From Maylandia zebra (lineage: Eukaryota > Chordata > Actinopteri > Cichliformes > Cichlidae), in contig NC_135168.1 of the NCBI RefSeq assembly GCF_041146795.1, forward strand, positions 41,911,870 through 41,975,869: a stretch of DNA of 64,000 nucleotides, given 5' to 3'. Shown one piece after another: positions 58,801 through 64,000 of this stretch. The notes under the pieces were generated by a model. That model was not told where the DNA came from, did not search any database, and saw nothing but the letters and a program-made list of their open reading frames with translations. Within the stretch, counting starts at the first letter, position 1, and each line of letters begins with the position of its first letter. The position numbers and the translations under genes were made by a program.

Positions 58801-61800
58801 ACAAACACATGTCTGTTACTGTAAAAAAAGGCTGTGGTGTCATCTGCTTCGCTTTCACACAAACTGATGCAGGGCACGGATCCATTCGGACTAACTACTA
58901 CTTATCACACATCCCTCGTCACCGTTTTTCCGCCCATTTCCAGGTGCCTGTTACTACTGCAGTAAACTGCACGCTGTCAATAAAGGGAACAGGAGTGCTA
59001 CTGTGTTACCGTGCAGGAAGGTCAACACATGACAGACATGTGGCAACAACTTAAAACATGAATGCCCGGCTTTTTGTGTTGTTGGCAGGCAGTTGTGAGT
59101 CCCTGTCACAACACTGTGAAGTGTGTGCTTTTAAAGTTAAAGCAGGTGAAGCTTGCTTTGGGATAAATCCCACAAAAGGAGGGTGTTTCCTGAAATACCG
59201 GAGCAGTAGCAGCTGAATGATGCAATAACTTCAGGACTTACTCTACTCCTCTTTGCCACTGGCAGCCTGGATAAGCGGATGGGGTTTTAATGGGTTTTGA
59301 ATTATTGAACAGGGCCTTCCTTCTCAATCAACAACTGAGTGAACATATAGGCTCAATTATCCCTATCATGCTTACTTTCAAGTCTCCCTGTTGCTGCTTA
59401 CTTCCAGCCATGCTCTTTTTTTCCCTGCTGGTGATATAGATGACCTTGACCAGACGTGTTTATCAAACTCTGTGGGACTAAAAGAACCGCAGGAAAAATG
59501 TTTCCAAATAAAATAAACCACAAAGCCCTGGGCCTCTCTGTTCCCCAAAGAGTCCAAAAGTTGCCCGGCCGGCGAGCAGCTGTCTCTCCATGGGTGTGAC
59601 AGTCAGCCTCCGCTTACCAGGCAGGGCAGAAGAGGAGACGCGTTCATGTGCTGCTCCAAATGTCAAAATCTGGAGTTCTCCCCTGGCCTCCAGATCCCAT
59701 CAAAGCGTGACACAATTAAGAAATAAATGAAGAAGGCAAACGAGCAATAAATACATAAAATATAGGCATACTGGCTGGATAAAGGGAAACAAATATATAA
59801 TTAGGCTGTTTAAAGATCAAGATTATTTTTAATCTGCTTTTCAAGGGTTTTGTGACCATTAATCACCCAAAAACATCCACTGATTATGAACGCCAGCGCC
59901 CCAGTTCTGAGAGAAATGGGGAGCTCTGCTCTATTTGATGCTTTAGACTGGGTGTTAGAGGCTACACCCAGTGACTTGGGGACATGCTGCATTTAAAATC
60001 CACACGTATTAAACATACAGTTGCTTCAGCCATCGTTCTCCCCATTTTTCTTATATTCTTTAATTTAAGGGGTTGTCATTTTATTTTGTTTTATTTGATT
60101 CCTCATCAATGAAACCAACCAACTTTTGGTTTTTCAAGATGCAAACAAGATTTTCATCATGTCATCCCAGCAAGTTTTCACTGACTGACATAAACCAACT
60201 TAATAACTCATACATTAAATGCACAACAAATTCATCAGACTACTACCCAATGTAAAGTTTCTTCCAGGTGTTACATATGGTTAAAAAGATTCAAATGCAG
60301 TAAGTATACATGTTTCATATAAATATCGTCTATAGCCTACTTATTTTCTTTAGCCCACATAATTAAACATTTCAGTTACATAAAACGTGATTTTGATTTG
60401 ATGTACTGTATAGCATGTGACACAAGGCAATACAGTCTCTGGCACAATCATAAGCATCGGTTGCTACTGAAAACAAGAAAAATTTTGTGTGTTAATGGTG
60501 GGGGAGGGGTACACTATGCAATATATTCAGTTTTAGAATTTATATTTAGTGTTAACTGTAGCTAGGTTATCTGTAGCTAGGCTCAAAGTGTTAATGCAAT
60601 CTTATTTTAATATGCAATACTGTCATATGCAAAACCAGGGTGGCATTAGGGGTCTATGCCAGCACATTCCACCACATGCCACCGCTCTAGATCCGCCCCT
60701 GTTATGCTGTAATTGGGCTATAATAAAACAAACGCCTAACTTAAGACATTTGTGCGCATTTATGGCTTCCCAGGGGTTTTATAAATATTATAAATGAGTC
60801 ATAACAGGCAGGACTCCGATGCTCCGTGAAATGAAGGCTCAGGTTTCACTGAGCGTATTGTACACATTTTAATCGTCACTTCCGAAACTTTCTCAACATC
60901 TGCCGCTCGCGCCGATTCTCACATTTTTACTCTCCCTTTGTGAGCGCCCGTACTTTGCGCCATTTCTCCCCTCACCAGGCCACGGACGCACAAACACACG
61001 TGGACACACACACATATTGTGAGGTTAATACGCAGCGTTTGGTCTGTATCGTGAAAGCTGACACTGTCCATCTCATGCCACGTGTATCAGAGGTCGATTG
61101 TTCCTCCTGCTGTTTCAAGCCGCCGCTTACGTCTTTTATTTTATTTTATTTTTTTTTACATATAACACTAAACTCGTGAACACAACAGCGGCAAAACGTG
61201 GAAATGTAAGTAAACATCATATACTTACTTCAGTTGTGTGTCCTCTCACAGGGGCTCGAAATAAAGGTTCCTTATTGAATAACAAAATAAGAATTTAAGC
61301 TCAACTTTAACTAATTGTTGTCCTAATAGCAAAGTTGAGCCCGAGTCCCCTAAATAAAACTTTTCCCCCTCCCTCTGTCCTCTCCCTTTCTTCCTGGTTG
61401 AAGACTGATGTTCCTTGCCTGTAAGTCCACGTTTTTTCTCCCTTTCTCTCTTCGGTTACACCACACACTTCCCCCTTCAATTTGACTTCTCCCTCCCATC
61501 TAGTTTACCGCCTGTTGAGGGGAGGAGAAAAGTCACTACGCCACACACATTCATGCTGGTCTTTCCTTCCATGCAAATGTCCTCCAGCATGGCGCATGGA
61601 AGTTTTAAAGAGCCCTTGACCTCGTAGGACCTGGGGTCCACATATGTGGACATCACATTTTGAGTTGTCCAGACCAAAATACTAAATTTTGCTCTTCAGG
61701 GGCCTGATATCCACTTACAAGGAATTTATACTACCACTGTGAATTTCCTCATATGTGGATTGCATTTTTCGCAGAAACAAAAATCAGGTAAAAAATAAAA

Positions 61801-62040
61801 TAAAATAAAAAAAATCAGGTAATTCTTTTTCTTCTTTTTCTTTTTACAGTCATCAGGTCCCAATCAGGCCAAACAGCAAAGAGAAATTAAAAATGCATGC
61901 CATGAAAGAGTCCGGGTCTTGGGAGGTTAAAGGAAAGTCACTGCAATACGGGATCACATAGAATAACTGATTCAGCACATATGTGGTTAATGTTTCATAC
62001 CAAGCTGAAAATACATTTAATAGGACAACAGTTTATCAGC
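55885..62040 (-). promoter_or_regulatory. slc43a1: slc43a1 5' flank, presumed noncoding exon(s) and promoter
   Basis: No coding exon is recognised upstream of the slc43a1 start. Short CpG-richer patches at about 59560-59640 and 60895-60975 are candidates for promoter or noncoding first exon, but neither is decisive. Apart from a SINE-like piece at 58310-58485, the interval is AT-rich single-copy-looking sequence. Confidence 0.3.
58310..58485 (-). repeat. tRNA-headed SINE-like fragment
   Basis: Read on the minus strand from about 58480, the sequence starts TAGTGTAGTGGTGTAGATAT and continues with a B-box-like GGTTGCTGGCTCAATTC (about 58421-58437), i.e. a tRNA-derived RNA polymerase III promoter, followed by a body (CAGAGACACAAATCC, GGGGCCATGTCATGAAGGGC). 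It is a different family from the GATG-tailed element. No target duplication was identified. Confidence 0.5.
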
Positions 62041-62300
62041 TCAAACATCAAACGACATGAGTGCTTTAAAAGCATCTCTGACAGCATGGTGGGAGTTCCT
62101 AAAAATGACGGAGTCTTCATTAATCCCATGCAAACATACACCTATCTGGAACAACCCTGACATATTACAAAACAATAATATGATTAACTTCCCTGATTGG
62201 AGTGGAATCAAATACTTGGAACATATATTAGAAGGAACAGACTTCATTCCGTTTGACAGAATAGTTGTATTCAGGCCCATCCTGGTCCGGATGGGCCTGG
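62041..62300 (+). mobile_element. L1/Tx1-type LINE ORF2 C-terminal fragment
   Basis: In the plus frame starting 62057, SLTAWWEFLKMTES, then TPIWNNPDIL, MINFPDWSGIKYLEHI and DFIPFDRIV resemble the C-terminal region of fish L1/Tx1 LINE ORF2 proteins (aW..f, tPiWnNp, W..GI..l). The frame runs on into unrelated sequence after about 62270. Only the end of the element is present. An (AT)n/C/T tract and CTTGAA-rich tail (62849-62868) downstream may belong to the same or another retroposon. Confidence 0.6.
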
Positions 62301-62627
62301 GCCTCCTGGTCTTGGTGGATTCCAGAGAGTATTGGTGCCTACTGGGGTCAGCGGAGGAGCTGGCCCTTCCTTCCCTCCCCATCCCCAGCTGCCTCCCTCT
62401 TCCCGCTACACTAACATAAACACACACACCCGCCCTCTCACATCATCTACAATTGACTGAGTCAGGACTCTTCCAGACGCTAAACCAAGGCACAATGTAC
62501 ATTTCAATTCCTTTAATTTTAAATATGTTTATATTGTCTATCCTGTAAAATAGTCAGATGTCTATTCATATTAATGTACAGAATTCACCTGCTTGCTGCT
62601 ACTACTGCACATTCACCCAATGTATAT

Positions 62628-62632
<5 letters not shown>

Positions 62633-62715
<83 letters not shown>

Positions 62716-62768
62716 GTTTTTCCTCTACACCCCCCCCCCCCCCCCCAATTTTTTTTTTTTTTTTTTTT
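62633..62768. repeat. (AT)n, then C16 and T20 tracts
   Basis: An (AT)40 tract (62633-62712), a 16-base C run (62731-62746) and a 20-base T run (62749-62768) follow one another. Lengths are unreliable in any assembly. Confidence 0.95.
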
Positions 62769-63084
62769 GCACATGTCGAGGAGCGTGTCAGGCTACATTT
62801 CACTGTGTGTTATACTTGTATAACTATGCATGTGACAAATAAAGAACCTTCAACCTTGAACCTTGAACATTCAATATTTAGTATTTACTGTTATTTATAC
62901 TTAGCTAGATTATTGTGATGGCGTTGTGTTTATTATGTTGCTCTTTTTTTGCTTGTTTTCTTCTCTCAACAGGTGATCCAGATGAATCAAATGGACCACT
63001 TAGTAAAGTTAATCCACTGGGTATTTTTCTTGGCCTTCAGACAATAATTCTGATGGCTAAAGAACCAAATGGGATAGGCAAGAA

Positions 63085-63456
63085 GGCAGCACGGTGGTAC
63101 GGTGGTTAGCACTGTTGCCGCACAGCAAGAAGGTCCTGAGTTCAATTCCACCATCAGGCCGGGATCTTTCTGTGTGGAGTTTGCATGTTCTCCCTGTGTT
63201 TGCGTGGGTTCTCTCCGGGTACTCCGGCTTCCTCCCACCGTCCAAAGACATGCAGTTTGTGGGGATAGGTTAATTGGAAAATCCAAATTGCCACTAGGTG
63301 TGAATGTGAGTGTGAATCGTTGTCTGTCCCTGTGTGTTGGCCCTGCGACAGACTGGCGACCTGTCCAGGGTGTACCCTGCCTTTCGCCCTATGACAGCTG
63401 GGATAGGCTCCAGCGCCCCCCGCGACCCTGAAAAGGATAAGCGAATGGATGGATGG
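63085..63456 (+). repeat. Near full-length tRNA-headed SINE with GATG tail and 16-bp target duplication
   Basis: The 372-bp element starts GGCAGCACGGTGGTACGGTG, has tRNA-like A-box (GGTTAGCAC) and B-box (AGTTCAATTCC) regions, a conserved body (GTGTGGAGTTTGCATGTTC; CCTATGACAGCTGGGATAGG) and ends in a short (GGAT)n tail. The 16-bp ATGGGATAGGCAAGAA is exactly duplicated at 63069-63084 and 63457-63472. Related copies occur at 411-640, 15215-15366 and 41241-41479. I recognise it as a very common teleost repeat but do not give a family name. The perfect duplication implies a young insertion. Confidence 0.88.
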
Positions 63457-64000
63457 ATGGGATAGGCAAGAAAAAAAAAAGACAACCAAAAGAAAACAAA
63501 CAAAAGAAAATTAATTTGGCAATGAAGGACTTCACCACATAATGTGGAGATGTCTCACATTTAAGGTAATTTAACAGAGAAAGTCATAACTATTAAAAGA
63601 CTGAAAGAGTGTTTCCGAAGGTTGTTGTAACAATCCAACTCTTTTGGCGTCTGAAACTGTGAAATGTAGGTTGTTCTCATACAGTTTTGTTTATAAATTG
63701 CAAACATTTCCCCAGATACATCATGTCTGAAGACAAAGAAGACAAAAATGAAAACTAACAAAGTCTGACAGAGTCAAATCTGAAAGCTTAAAAATATACC
63801 TCAAACATGCACTATGAAACATATCTGAATCTTTTTTGTTCACTGTCATGTCTTTTATTTATAGTCGGTGTCATATTTAAACAATAGAACTCGCCCCACA
63901 GTGCTTTAGAGTCGGGGACATTTAAATTCCAGGTCTCCAAGAAGCTCAGTTTCAAAATACATGATTTGCTAAAAGGTTTCTTTTATTATGTTAACAAATT
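63457..64000. other. Intergenic sequence at window end
   Basis: After the SINE target duplication there is AT-rich sequence with no gene, repeat family or structure that I can support. Confidence 0.5.

Noticed and set aside
62154-62427. Extended LINE frame beyond the ORF2-like part, and the antisense 128-codon frame
   Set aside because: After about 62270 the residues lose LINE character; the minus frame is its antisense shadow.
1-64000. Retroviruses, LTR elements, Polintons, CRISPR arrays, tRNA or rRNA genes
   Set aside because: No LTR pairs, gag/pol/env or capsid-like frames, CRISPR repeats or intact tRNA genes were seen; tRNA-like stretches belong to SINEs.

Overview
This looks like vertebrate nuclear DNA, most likely from a percomorph teleost. 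All genes have GT-AG introns, polyadenylation signals and vertebrate-type proteins. The repeats are fish-like: Tc1/mariner remnants, RTE-type LINE fragments, tRNA-headed SINEs, a BED-finger hAT element and long (TA)n tracts. The species cannot be fixed from the sequence.

Layout: (1) 1-394, the 3' end of an upstream selenoprotein H-like transcript, marked by a SECIS element. (2) 1142-3523, a complete selenoprotein H gene (selenoh, +) with an in-frame TGA for selenocysteine and its own SECIS. (3) 4030-5607, a LINE 3' fragment followed by a clean non-autonomous hAT transposon with its 8-bp target duplication. (4) 6883-10791, clp1 (+), the RNA 5'-kinase of mRNA 3'-end and tRNA processing; intron 3 holds a Tc1-like remnant with a 10-copy 20-bp tandem array. 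(5) 12475-13510, a dead RTE LINE split by a MITE. (6) 13700-25603, zdhhc5 (+), a palmitoyltransferase with a C-terminal PDZ ligand. (7) 26049-30711, tmx2 (-), an ER thioredoxin-related membrane protein. (8) 30892-34014, pmf1 (+), a kinetochore MIS12-complex subunit, sharing a 180-bp bidirectional promoter with tmx2. (9) 34240-38604, med19 (+), a Mediator head subunit. (10) about 38690 to beyond 55884, slc43a1 (-), the LAT3 neutral amino-acid transporter, 14 coding exons. (11) 55885-64000, the 5' flank of slc43a1 with SINE and LINE pieces and a young SINE with a perfect 16-bp target duplication.

The genes are unrelated housekeeping genes, not an operon. CLP1, ZDHHC5, MED19, TMX2, SELENOH and SLC43A1 also lie together on human 11q12.1, so this is conserved synteny with local rearrangement. 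The MED19/TMX2 pair is inverted relative to human, selenoh sits upstream of clp1, and pmf1 (human chromosome 1) lies between tmx2 and med19. Every exon chain below was assembled by hand and closes in frame: selenoh 129 aa, clp1 441, zdhhc5 725, tmx2 307, pmf1 226, med19 243, slc43a1 559.

No wholly new system was evident. The most notable signals are the tandem SECIS elements (a duplicated selenoh 3' end), the bidirectional tmx2/pmf1 promoter, the BED-only hAT element, the MITE nested in a LINE, and several perfect hairpins and expanded tracts next to splice sites.
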